DNA of 45,466 nucleotides. Origin: a virus. The stretch covers positions 1-45,466 of the IMG/VR virus record IMGVR_UViG_3300032288_002840. One strand, given 5' to 3'. Position numbers and translations under genes: made by a program. Numbering within the stretch: the first letter of the stretch is position 1; each line of letters opens with the position of its first letter. Shown piece by piece: positions 8,849 to 16,622 of this stretch. Below the pieces are notes generated by a model. The model was not told where the DNA came from. It did no database searches and saw only the letters and a list, made by a program, of their open reading frames with translations.

Positions 8849-9340
8849 ATGGCAGACCTATTAAATAGCAACGAAATCTTCTTTACAACATTTGAACCTA
8901 AAGTTAAAAATAGGTTCATTTTGTATTGTGACGGTATCCCAAGTTTCTTGATTAAGAAGTGTAAGAGACCATCACCAAAAAGCGAAAAGAAAACCCTTGA
9001 CCATATCAACATTCAAAGATATTATAAAGGTAAGACCACTTGGGAAGATATATCAATTGAACTATATGATCCTATTGTACCTTCTGGTGCGCAAGCAGTA
9101 ATGGAATGGATTCGTCTAGGACATGAATCTGTAACTGGTCGTGATGGTTATAGTGATTTTTATAAGAAAGATTTAACCGTCAATGTTCTTGGACCTGTAG
9201 GTGATAAAGTAGAAGAATGGACACTCAAAGGTGCATTTATCACCAGTGCAGATTTCGGTGAATTGGATTGGTCAGACAGTGGTGAAGCTATGACAATTAA
9301 CTTAACTTTGAGCGTAGATTATTGTATTTTACAATATTGA
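8849..9340 (+). CDS. 19: Tail tube protein, T4 gp19-like
   Basis: 163 residues, the same length as T4 gp19. Features include an N-terminal RFILYCDGIPSFLIKKCKRP strand-loop, the central WEDISIELYDPI, then GRDGYSDFYKKDLTV, VEEWTLKGAFITSADFGELDWSD and LTLSVDYCILQY, which follow the gp19 tube-protein plan. It polymerises as stacked hexamers around the tape measure to form the inner tube through which DNA passes. It is expressed from its own late-type box and followed by a strong terminator, fitting the need for very large amounts of this protein. Confidence 0.9.
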   Translation: MADLLNSNEIFFTTFEPKVKNRFILYCDGIPSFLIKKCKRPSPKSEKKTLDHINIQRYYKGKTTWEDISIELYDPIVPSGAQAVMEWIRLGHESVTGRDGYSDFYKKDLTVNVLGPVGDKVEEWTLKGAFITSADFGELDWSDSGEAMTINLTLSVDYCILQY

Positions 9341-9363
9341 TTTATCAAAAACATTCCTTTTAA

Positions 9364-9397
9364 ATCCCAGTTCCAAAAGAATTGGGATTTTTTATTT
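9364..9397 (+). terminator. Rho-independent terminator after the tail tube gene
   Basis: Stem ATCCCAGTT (9364-9372) pairs with AATTGGGAT (9380-9388), one G-U pair, loop CCAAAAG, followed by a T-rich run to 9397. Confidence 0.85.
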
Positions 9398-9407
9398 TAT
9401 ATTAGAA

Positions 9408-9415
9408 TATTTATT
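9408..9415 (+). promoter_or_regulatory. TATTTATT variant of the late-type box
   Basis: TATTTATT ends 4 nt before the chosen ATG at 9420 and directly follows the tail tube terminator, so a new promoter is needed here. Confidence 0.4.
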
Positions 9416-9419
9416 GTAT

Positions 9420-10265
9420 ATGAAGAAACATGTAGCATTTGCATTTGGTAGATTTAATCCTCCTACAATTGGACATAAGAAGTTGATTGATACTGTGGTA
9501 GATGCTGCAGATGGTGGTGATTTTTATATATTTACAAGTCAATCACAAGATCCAGATAAAAACCCACTTGATTATCAAACAAAAGTAAACTTTTTAAAGA
9601 AACTATTTCCTAGTATACAAGATAAGATTGTATACGATATGACAATTAAGAATGTTTTACAAGCCGCAGACAAATTAAAGGCAAATGGTTATACTGACGC
9701 TACATTTGTATGTGGCAGTGATAGAGTACCAGAATTTACAAAGTTATTAAATACATGGAATGGAATGGATAAAACACCACGATTTGGTACTTTAAACATC
9801 GTAAGTAGTGGTGAAAGAGAAGATGGTGCAGAAGGAGTAGAAGGTGTTAGTGCCAGTATGGCTAGAGAATTTGTTAAAAACAATGATTTTGAATCATTCA
9901 AAGGTACTGTACCAAACAATCCTCAATTGGCAAAAGAATTATTTGATGCAGTAAAACAAGGAATGGCAACATCAAAGAAAAAGATTAAGGAGTGTCTTAT
10001 ACGACTTATCAGTGAAATATTGAATGAAGATGATTCCAAAGTTAAACAAGCAACTAAAAAAACTAATTTAGCATTGTATCAACAAAGACAAGTTGAAAAG
10101 AGAGACGCTCAAGATAAATTGAAATTAGCCACTGCTAAACAAAAAATGGCTAAATCGCCAGAAGATAAAAAGAAAGCCGGAGAAGAATTTACAAAAGCTA
10201 AAGAAACGGTAAAATCAAAAGATGATTTAGTTAAAGCTGCTCAAAAACAAGTTCAATCGTCTTAA
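9420..10265 (+). CDS. Cytidylyltransferase/NMNAT-fold protein with helical C-terminal extension
   Basis: 281 residues from the ATG at 9420; an upstream in-frame TTG (9414) is less likely because the family begins right at the first strand. AFAFGRFNPPTIGHKKLID (residues 5-23) is the TxGH nucleotide-binding motif, and VSASMAREF near residue 145 matches the SxTxxR motif of the same superfamily, so both active-site halves are present. Known members make NAD, CDP- or ADP-linked products. After about residue 180 comes a Lys-rich region with IKECLIRLISEILNE and predicted coiled coil, which is not part of the enzyme fold. It lies between the tail tube and baseplate genes, so a virion-carried enzyme is possible. 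Confidence 0.75.
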   Translation: MKKHVAFAFGRFNPPTIGHKKLIDTVVDAADGGDFYIFTSQSQDPDKNPLDYQTKVNFLKKLFPSIQDKIVYDMTIKNVLQAADKLKANGYTDATFVCGSDRVPEFTKLLNTWNGMDKTPRFGTLNIVSSGEREDGAEGVEGVSASMAREFVKNNDFESFKGTVPNNPQLAKELFDAVKQGMATSKKKIKECLIRLISEILNEDDSKVKQATKKTNLALYQQRQVEKRDAQDKLKLATAKQKMAKSPEDKKKAGEEFTKAKETVKSKDDLVKAAQKQVQSS

Positions 10266-10280
10266 ATTAAATAAAATAAA

Positions 10281-10325
10281 AATTATAACTTTATACTATA
10301 TATTGGTATACTGAAAGTTATAATT
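10281..10325 (+). promoter_or_regulatory. 12-bp hairpin ending one base before the gp26-like start codon
   Basis: AATTATAACTTT (10281-10292) is perfectly complementary to AAAGTTATAATT (10314-10325). An inner ATAC/GTAT helix extends it. The ATG is at 10327. There is no T tract, so this looks like translational control rather than a terminator. Confidence 0.5.
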
Positions 10326-10326
10326 T

Positions 10327-11163
10327 ATGGACGAATATACAATTCCTATTACAAAACCAGCTAATCAATTTGCTGGAAATGTGTCACAACCAAAACAAGA
10401 ATCTACATATCCATCTGAAGTGGTTGAATTGCCAAGCAATGGACATTTTTATGATTCTTCCAGTCCATTGAGTAGTGGTACTATTAATTTGAAGGTAATG
10501 ACTGCAAAAGAAGAAGATATTCTTACCAACCAAAATTATATTAAAAAGGGTGTAGTTCTTGATAAATTAATTGAATCGCTTATAGTAGATAAAGATGTAA
10601 AATTGGATGATTTGTTATTGGGTGATAAAAATGCTATTTTTGTTGCAACAAGACGATTTGCTTATGGCGATAATTATGGTCCACTTCAGATTAAGTGTCC
10701 ATCATGTAGAGAAAATAATGAATGTACATTTAATTTGGGTGAATTGAACTATAAAGAAATTGAATTTTCAAAATATCAACCAAATGTAAATCGATTTGAT
10801 ATTCAACTTCCTTATTGTAAAAAGACGGTAACTTGTAAATTATTAACATCAGGAGACGAAAGACAGATTGAAAATGAAACCAAGATGTTACAGAAGATAA
10901 AAACTGGAAATACTGCTGAAGTAACAACCAGATTGAGATATACTATTGTCGCAGTAGAAGGCAATACTAACAAACAAGAAATTCAGAAGTTTGTAGAAAA
11001 CGAATTAACATCAAGAGACAGTTTGGAATTGAGAAAACAAATTAAAGAAAGAACTCCTGATATTGATCTTAATTTTAATTTTAAATGTGAACAATGTAAT
11101 CATGAGGAAAGGATAGGTGTACCGCTAACGGTACAGTTTTTTTGGCCTGACTCCAGCCGATAA
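10327..11163 (+). CDS. 26: T4 gp26-like baseplate hub / tail assembly protein, zero-frame product
   Basis: 278 residues. The protein follows the T4 baseplate (gp26-type) pattern: PSEVVELPSNGHFYD near residue 30, LKVMTAKEEDILTNQNYIKKG near residues 56-75, and two Cys pairs that suggest a metal site (CPSC near residue 124 and CEQC near residue 259). The end is GVPLTVQFFWPDSSR. It lies between the tail tube and tape measure, the usual position of tail assembly chaperones. Just before the stop the mRNA has seven T in a row (11137-11143), after which the +1/-2 frame stays open for 77 codons. The product is therefore probably made in a short and a long form. A hairpin immediately precedes the start. 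Confidence 0.75.
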   Translation: MDEYTIPITKPANQFAGNVSQPKQESTYPSEVVELPSNGHFYDSSSPLSSGTINLKVMTAKEEDILTNQNYIKKGVVLDKLIESLIVDKDVKLDDLLLGDKNAIFVATRRFAYGDNYGPLQIKCPSCRENNECTFNLGELNYKEIEFSKYQPNVNRFDIQLPYCKKTVTCKLLTSGDERQIENETKMLQKIKTGNTAEVTTRLRYTIVAVEGNTNKQEIQKFVENELTSRDSLELRKQIKERTPDIDLNFNFKCEQCNHEERIGVPLTVQFFWPDSSR

Positions 11164-11374
11164 GTTAGTTATTCACGAACAGATATTTAGTTTAGCATAT
11201 CACTCTCAAGGTGCTTTTACGCAGGATATTGCTTATAAATTGCCTGTAGTTTTGAGACTATTTTATTTGAAAAAATTGATAGAAACAAAAGAAAAAGAAA
11301 AAGAAGCTATGGATAAATCAAATAAATCTCCTAATAAACCTATTGCTAGACCAAATATTAGTAAAGGAAAATGA
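11138..11374 (+). CDS. Frameshift-only extension of the gp26-like protein (gp51/tail-chaperone T-like)
   Basis: This frame is open from 11129 to a TGA at 11372-11374 but has no ATG until codon 11309, after its conserved-looking part. It reads FFGLTPADKL then VIHEQIFSLAYHSQGAF, IAYKLPVVLRLFYLKKL and a charged tail. HEQIF...YHS.G.F...Y.LPV.LR.FY is the style of T4-like baseplate assembly and tail chaperone C-terminal domains. Ribosomes translating the upstream gene could enter it by slipping on the T7 run (11137-11143), by +1 or -2. The long form would be about 349 residues. The alternative is a sequencing indel that split one gene, but the zero frame ends in FFWP, typical of complete gp26-like proteins. 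Confidence 0.65.
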   Translation, partial: FFGLTPADKLVIHEQIFSLAYHSQGAFTQDIAYKLPVVLRLFYLKKLIETKEKEKEAMDKSNKSPNKPIARPNISKGK

Positions 11375-11395
11375 TATAAAAAGCCGTAGATTTTA

Positions 11396-11403
11396 TATTT
11401 ATA
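11396..11403 (+). promoter_or_regulatory. TATTTATA late-type box before the tape measure gene
   Basis: TATTTATA ends 12 nt before the ATG at 11416. A partial inverted repeat (ATGATATAAA 11371-11380 with TTTATAATCAT 11398-11408) surrounds it. Confidence 0.5.
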
Positions 11404-11415
11404 ATCATATAATTT

Positions 11416-14001
11416 ATGGCAGAAGATAAAAATCCATTTTTAGGAAAATCAAAGGAAGAATTAGATTCTTTGATTAAGTCAGGAAAGTATGCTGGTAAAG
11501 AAGCATTACAATTAGCAGAAGCGTGGAGAGAAGTTCTAAATATCATAGAAGATACTACAATAGCCACACAAGATTTGACATCTAAAATGGCAGAACTTCT
11601 GAAAATAAATGAAAAAGAAGGAAAGTTAAACAAAGAGCGTCTTGCTATATTTACAAGAACTGTAGATGCTTTTAGTCCATTAAATACAAAAGCAGGCAAT
11701 TTATATAATATTTATAACAATTTAAAAGATCCTGTTACCGCAGTCTATCAAATGATAGAATTATCTGCAAAAAGATTTGTTGAATTAGATAATGCCGCAG
11801 AATCTTTTAGAAAAACTACAGGATTTTTAGCTTCACAAACATCAGTTGTAGAAGCCACTATTAGTAGAACAAGTAGAGATTTAGCTTCATTTGGTGTTAC
11901 TGCTGAAAATGCCGGTGTTGCTGCACAAAAAATCGCAGAATCATTTTCCAGTACCGCTCTTGTTACAGATGAAATTGTTGGACATGTTGCATTGATGGAA
12001 CAAAATCTGGGTGTAGCTGTAGAAGACAGTACTTCAGTAATGCAAAATTTCATGGGTATTGGTAAAATGAGTGCAGATGTTGCCAATAAAACTGCAGGGG
12101 CTGCTGCTAGTTTAGCAAAAGCCGCAGGAGTTCCTTTTGCCAAAGTAATGAAAGATGTTGCAACTGCCGGTGGTGAAGTGTTAAAATTAGTAAGAGGTAG
12201 TGTTGACGCTTTAGTTAAAGGTGCCATTGAAGCTAGAAGACTGGGATTGGAACTTAAAGATGTAGGTGCAGCAGCAGATAAATTTCTAGATTTTCAAACT
12301 AGTATAAATAGTGAAATGGAAGCCAGTGTATTATTTGGAAAAGATATTAATTTTACAAGAGCTAGAGAATTGGCATATGCAGGTGATTTAGCAGGATTAG
12401 CAAAAGAACAATCTAGAATCTTAAAAGATGTTGGCGATTTAAGAAAACTTGATGCATTTCAAACAAAAGCATTAGCAGAATCAATGGGATTAAGTGTAGA
12501 TCAATTGGTTAAGATGAATGCTAAACAAGAAGAAATGAATGAATTAAGAAGAAAAAATCCCGATTTGGCTGCTCAATATGAAAAAGACTTGGATGTTTTG
12601 GACAAAACAAATGAATCGTTGGAAGAAAAGTATAAGAAAGAAATTCGTTCAAGACAAATTGCAAGTCAACAAACAAAAATATTGAATGATATCAATCAAA
12701 TTATTACACAATTAGCTGAACTATTTCTTCCTGTTGTTAGTATAGTAATGGGAATTTTAGTTGGGTTAATAAAAGTATCTTCAGTTTTAATTACAATAGT
12801 GATGTCGCCTGTAACTGCTTTATATGATTTGTTTAGATATATCAATACTGAAATATTTGACATGAATAAAGCATTTTCTGAAATGTATGGAACATTAATG
12901 TCATTTTTGCCTGAATGGAATGGGTTAACAAAAGGAATTGTAGGTACAATTGTAGGATTAGCTATAATTTTTAGAGGTGAACAATTAAGAACATTAATAT
13001 TAAACAGTATTGCTGGTCCATTTAAAACTGCATTAGGATTTATTAACAAATATAAAGAAAAACTTAAAGATGTTGCAGGCAATGTAATATCAAAAGTTAC
13101 TGGTAGTGCGGGTGCTGCTATCCCCACACCAACCACTGGTGCAGGTGGTGTTGCAGGTGGTGGAACCAGTAAATTTGTTGAAGGAGTAAAAGCAATTGAT
13201 CCTAAGATGTTATTATCATTAGGTGTAGCTATGGTTGCATTTGCTGGGTCGGTACTAATATTAGCACATGCTGCAAAAGTATTTGGTAGTCCAGAAGCGC
13301 AAGCTGGATTTTCTTCTATGGCAATAGCCGCTATTGGATTGGCAGTAATTACTGCAGCACTTGTTGGTCTAAGTACTCTTATTACAACTGCTTCTCCAAT
13401 AATAGTACCCGCAATTGGAATTATGTTAGGATTTGCTGCTGCAGTTGGAGTATTATCATTGGCTGCTATGGGATTTGGTAAGGCATTTCAAATGTTTGTT
13501 GAAGGGTTTGAAAGAGCAATAGAAATAGATCTATTTTCTTTAGCTGCAGGATTTTATGTACTTTCTGGTGCAATAGCATCGTTTGGAGCTAGCATGGCAA
13601 TTGGTGGAATGGGATCATTTTTAGGTGGTGGAATGATGTTACAATTAGTTGCATTAGCTGCAATTAGTCCTGGATTAATATTAGCATCAGATGCGTTATC
13701 ATCAATTGGTGCTACTTTACAAATGTTTAAAGATGAAACAATAGTAGAAGGAATAGAAAATATTACTGAAGCTGTTAAAGGTTTGAACAAAGAAATCAAC
13801 AATGTAAGTCTATTAAATATTGCTGGATTATCTACTATTGGTACAATTGGAAAAAATGCTACTGGTGGTGGAGATGAAGTTGTATCAAAATTAGACGAAT
13901 TAATTGAATTGATGAAATCAGGTGGTATTGCGGTGAATATTGATGGTAGTAAAGTCAGTACCGCTGTTGGAGTTGCTACAAAATTTAGAGGATCATTCTA
14001 A
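11416..14001 (+). CDS. Tape measure protein
   Basis: 861 residues. The N-terminal third is helical with coiled-coil character (NKERLAIFTRTVDAF, DNAAESFRKTTGFLASQ, TSRDLASFGVTAENAG), followed by hydrophobic helices near residues 430-480 and a long Ala/Gly-rich hydrophobic region at about residues 600-760. This mix of long helices and membrane-compatible segments is typical of tape measure proteins, which set tail length and may help DNA cross the inner membrane. Using the usual ~0.15 nm per residue, the tail would be about 130 nm. It follows the frameshifting gp26-like gene and precedes the baseplate genes. The gene uses almost only AGA for Arg. Confidence 0.8.
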   Translation: MAEDKNPFLGKSKEELDSLIKSGKYAGKEALQLAEAWREVLNIIEDTTIATQDLTSKMAELLKINEKEGKLNKERLAIFTRTVDAFSPLNTKAGNLYNIYNNLKDPVTAVYQMIELSAKRFVELDNAAESFRKTTGFLASQTSVVEATISRTSRDLASFGVTAENAGVAAQKIAESFSSTALVTDEIVGHVALMEQNLGVAVEDSTSVMQNFMGIGKMSADVANKTAGAAASLAKAAGVPFAKVMKDVATAGGEVLKLVRGSVDALVKGAIEARRLGLELKDVGAAADKFLDFQTSINSEMEASVLFGKDINFTRARELAYAGDLAGLAKEQSRILKDVGDLRKLDAFQTKALAESMGLSVDQLVKMNAKQEEMNELRRKNPDLAAQYEKDLDVLDKTNESLEEKYKKEIRSRQIASQQTKILNDINQIITQLAELFLPVVSIVMGILVGLIKVSSVLITIVMSPVTALYDLFRYINTEIFDMNKAFSEMYGTLMSFLPEWNGLTKGIVGTIVGLAIIFRGEQLRTLILNSIAGPFKTALGFINKYKEKLKDVAGNVISKVTGSAGAAIPTPTTGAGGVAGGGTSKFVEGVKAIDPKMLLSLGVAMVAFAGSVLILAHAAKVFGSPEAQAGFSSMAIAAIGLAVITAALVGLSTLITTASPIIVPAIGIMLGFAAAVGVLSLAAMGFGKAFQMFVEGFERAIEIDLFSLAAGFYVLSGAIASFGASMAIGGMGSFLGGGMMLQLVALAAISPGLILASDALSSIGATLQMFKDETIVEGIENITEAVKGLNKEINNVSLLNIAGLSTIGTIGKNATGGGDEVVSKLDELIELMKSGGIAVNIDGSKVSTAVGVATKFRGSF

Positions 14002-14010
14002 ACAATTTGA

Positions 14011-14018
14011 TATTTATA
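14011..14018 (+). promoter_or_regulatory. TATTTATA late-type box before the 764-aa baseplate gene
   Basis: TATTTATA ends 4 nt before the ATG at 14023. ATATTT/AAATAT around it could form a small hairpin that includes the start codon. Confidence 0.45.
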
Positions 14019-14022
14019 AAAT

Positions 14023-16317
14023 ATGGCAAACCTTAATAATTTAGAATCACCTGCACCACTATCTACTACCAATACGCAAATTATTGGTGCAGGTTATAAA
14101 TTGCCTACTGGATTTAACGATCTTAGACAGCCTGGTGAATTGAGTGTATTATATGTTCAAAACAGTGATGCAATTTATAACAAGTATAAATTACAAACTG
14201 ATTATAACAATGGTTTATTAAGATTTGGTCCTAGACAACCATTTATAACTGTTAATCCTAATAATGCAAGAAAAGGTGTAAATGGATTAAAAAGATATGA
14301 AAGCAGAGCATTACCAATTGGATCTGCATTACAAGATGTAGTAAGAGTATCAAAGTTTAGTGTAAGTGGTAACGGTGTAATTTTCTTAGGCAAACAATTA
14401 GTATTACAAGGATTAAATACTTTTAACGAAACCAAGATATACAATCCTTTGATGCCTATTTTAGCATCAACTAGTATCGCATCTTTTGGAATTATACCTA
14501 GTCCAACTAGACATATTGAACCAAATCTGGGTGGTGTCCTTGGTGCTTTAGGACTTGGTGCAGTATCAAATGCTTTAGGTTTAAACAAACCAACACCACC
14601 AAAAGGAACAGTTGGTGCAGGTGCATTACCATCTATTAATAAAGCTGGTGGCAAAGGATTGATTCGTGGTTCGACTGCTACTAATGCAAATAAGAATTTT
14701 CAAAATACATGGGGTGGTGGTAAAAGTGCAGGATTTTTATCTGGTGTAGGAAACTTTTTTAAATCAAGTACATTATTTGGTGCGTTTATACCAGTGGGTC
14801 AACCAAACAAAGAAAAATATAAGGTTGGTGAATCTACATACGGTATAATGGCATCAACAAGAGCAGTATTTGAACAGCCACCAGGAACATTAAAACATAC
14901 ATTTGATAAAAAAGTCATACAAAAATGGTATGCTGGAACCAGTGATAACACTGTAAGAAAAGGTGATACCGATGAAACGACAGGTGTTAGAGGTAGATAT
15001 TTTAGACAAGCGGACGGTACTTATTTATTAATTGGCAAAAGAGGTCCATGGGAAGGTACATCGATTGGTACATTTCCAAAAGTATTTGGTCAAGAAGTTC
15101 AACTTTCTTTAAGATCAGATGCATATCAATTTTATGGAAGAGCAGTTGGACATAATATTGAACCAAATCAAGAATTTAAAAATTCTGAAATGTTGATTAA
15201 TTTGGCATATTATGCTGATTCAAAACAAAAATATCCAACTAAATTTACAGATAAAGAATCTGATGCGGTCAAGAATATAGAAGACAATTTAAAACAAGTA
15301 TTAACAAATATTGAAAGTGCGGGTTATACTATTGTAAAACAATCTGATTCTGAATTGATTAATCCTCAATTTTCAAATGCAACATTTAAAGGATATGATT
15401 TTATATCACAACTAACTAAAGATCCCTATGCACAACAAAAAGGAACCAGTCCATTTAACTATGGAAACGGTAGTTATTTAACAAATTTTAGAGGAAATAA
15501 ATCAAAACAATTATTGGATGATCCAAAAGGGAAAGGATTTTCTGGTGCAAAATATGAAGATAAAATCAACATATTGGATGTTTTAACAGAAAAAGATTTC
15601 AAAGACAAGTATTCCGATGATAGTGATATAATCAAATTTTATTTTCATGATATTGTAAATAATAAATATATTCCTTTTAGAGCCACCGTGACTGGATTGA
15701 ATGAAAACTTGAATGCGGATTGGACTGCTATTGAATATATTGGTAGGGCCGATAAATTACAATCGTACAAAGGATTTTCTAGAACATTGAGTTTTAAATT
15801 TAATGTGGTTGCTAATAGTATAAAAGAACTATTACCGATGTGGCAAAGAATTAATTATTTAGTAGGATTGACTAAGCCTGCTAATTATACAACAGGAAAT
15901 CAAAATAATCCTAGTAATATATATTCTAGATTTATTATACCACCATTGGTTAAATTTACGATTGGTGATATATACAAAAATCAACCTGGTGTAATTAAAA
16001 GTATTGGTGTGAATATACCTGATAATTGTGTATGGGAAACATTGAGTGAGGAATATGCTCAAATTAAAGATAATAAGTGGAATTATTTGAATGGTAAAAT
16101 TCAATGGGATGATAGTGTAGGAAAATATGCACAATTTCCAAGAGAATGTGAATTAAACTTCAGTATGGATCTACTAGAAAAAGAAAGACCTGTTGCTGGT
16201 GGAAATAATTTCGGTAGTTATGCAAGAAAGTTGGATGATACTGGAGATTATGATGATGATTTGTTTGCTGGTCCTAGCAATTTATTCTCTAGAAACATAC
16301 TTACAAGACAAGATTAA
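14023..16317 (+). CDS. Large baseplate / tail structural protein
   Basis: 764 residues. The N-terminal half is Gly/Pro-rich with few motifs. The C-terminal ~230 residues contain FRATVTGLNENLNADWTAIE, YIGRADKLQSYKGFSRTLSF, ELLPMWQRINYLVGLTKP and FTIGDIYKNQPGVIKSI. This is a pattern I recognise from large phage baseplate or tail-completion proteins: a beta-barrel domain with ADWT..EYIGR and F.V.A.S..EL.PM....NYL. It may be the tube/baseplate junction component (functional analogue of gp48/gp54), but no one-to-one assignment is safe. It is followed after 5 nt by the LysM-like protein, as in many baseplate operons. Confidence 0.65.
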   Translation: MANLNNLESPAPLSTTNTQIIGAGYKLPTGFNDLRQPGELSVLYVQNSDAIYNKYKLQTDYNNGLLRFGPRQPFITVNPNNARKGVNGLKRYESRALPIGSALQDVVRVSKFSVSGNGVIFLGKQLVLQGLNTFNETKIYNPLMPILASTSIASFGIIPSPTRHIEPNLGGVLGALGLGAVSNALGLNKPTPPKGTVGAGALPSINKAGGKGLIRGSTATNANKNFQNTWGGGKSAGFLSGVGNFFKSSTLFGAFIPVGQPNKEKYKVGESTYGIMASTRAVFEQPPGTLKHTFDKKVIQKWYAGTSDNTVRKGDTDETTGVRGRYFRQADGTYLLIGKRGPWEGTSIGTFPKVFGQEVQLSLRSDAYQFYGRAVGHNIEPNQEFKNSEMLINLAYYADSKQKYPTKFTDKESDAVKNIEDNLKQVLTNIESAGYTIVKQSDSELINPQFSNATFKGYDFISQLTKDPYAQQKGTSPFNYGNGSYLTNFRGNKSKQLLDDPKGKGFSGAKYEDKINILDVLTEKDFKDKYSDDSDIIKFYFHDIVNNKYIPFRATVTGLNENLNADWTAIEYIGRADKLQSYKGFSRTLSFKFNVVANSIKELLPMWQRINYLVGLTKPANYTTGNQNNPSNIYSRFIIPPLVKFTIGDIYKNQPGVIKSIGVNIPDNCVWETLSEEYAQIKDNKWNYLNGKIQWDDSVGKYAQFPRECELNFSMDLLEKERPVAGGNNFGSYARKLDDTGDYDDDLFAGPSNLFSRNILTRQD

Positions 16318-16322
16318 TAATC

Positions 16323-16619
16323 ATGAATAGATATACATTTGCACAACAAGATAAGAGATGGGATGGTAAGAGGGTATATAAGTCATTATTATATCCTGTA
16401 ATACCTGTTGCTTACAATGATTTATATGTTATAACAAATGAAGTGTCTACTTTTGATGCTTTGGCTAATAAGTATTATAAAGATCCTACATTATGGTGGA
16501 TATTGGCTCAAGCTAACAATTTGGGTAATGGTAGATTGAGTGTACCAGCAGGTATTCAATTAAGAATACCGCAAAATATTTATAATATTATAGGAGATTT
16601 TAAGTTATTAAATTCATAA
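16323..16619 (+). CDS. 53: LysM-like baseplate wedge protein (gp53-like)
   Basis: 98 residues. After MNRYTFAQQDKRWDGKRVYKS, a LysM-like fold covers residues ~38-88: YVITNEVSTFDALANKYYKDPTLWWILAQANNL, then VPAGIQLRIPQNI. Small LysM-type proteins of this kind (T4 gp53, P2 gpX) clamp the wedge to the hub in contractile baseplates. DPTLWWILAQAN is a particularly typical phage form. Neighbours are two very large baseplate genes with gaps of only 3-5 nt, so they are co-translated. The gene symbol is by analogy. Confidence 0.75.
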   Translation: MNRYTFAQQDKRWDGKRVYKSLLYPVIPVAYNDLYVITNEVSTFDALANKYYKDPTLWWILAQANNLGNGRLSVPAGIQLRIPQNIYNIIGDFKLLNS

Positions 16620-16622
16620 GTT

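Noticed and set aside
14202-14654. 150-codon minus-strand frame inside the 764-aa baseplate gene
   Set aside because: It lies wholly within a well supported gene, has no leader signals and a composition of a shadow frame.
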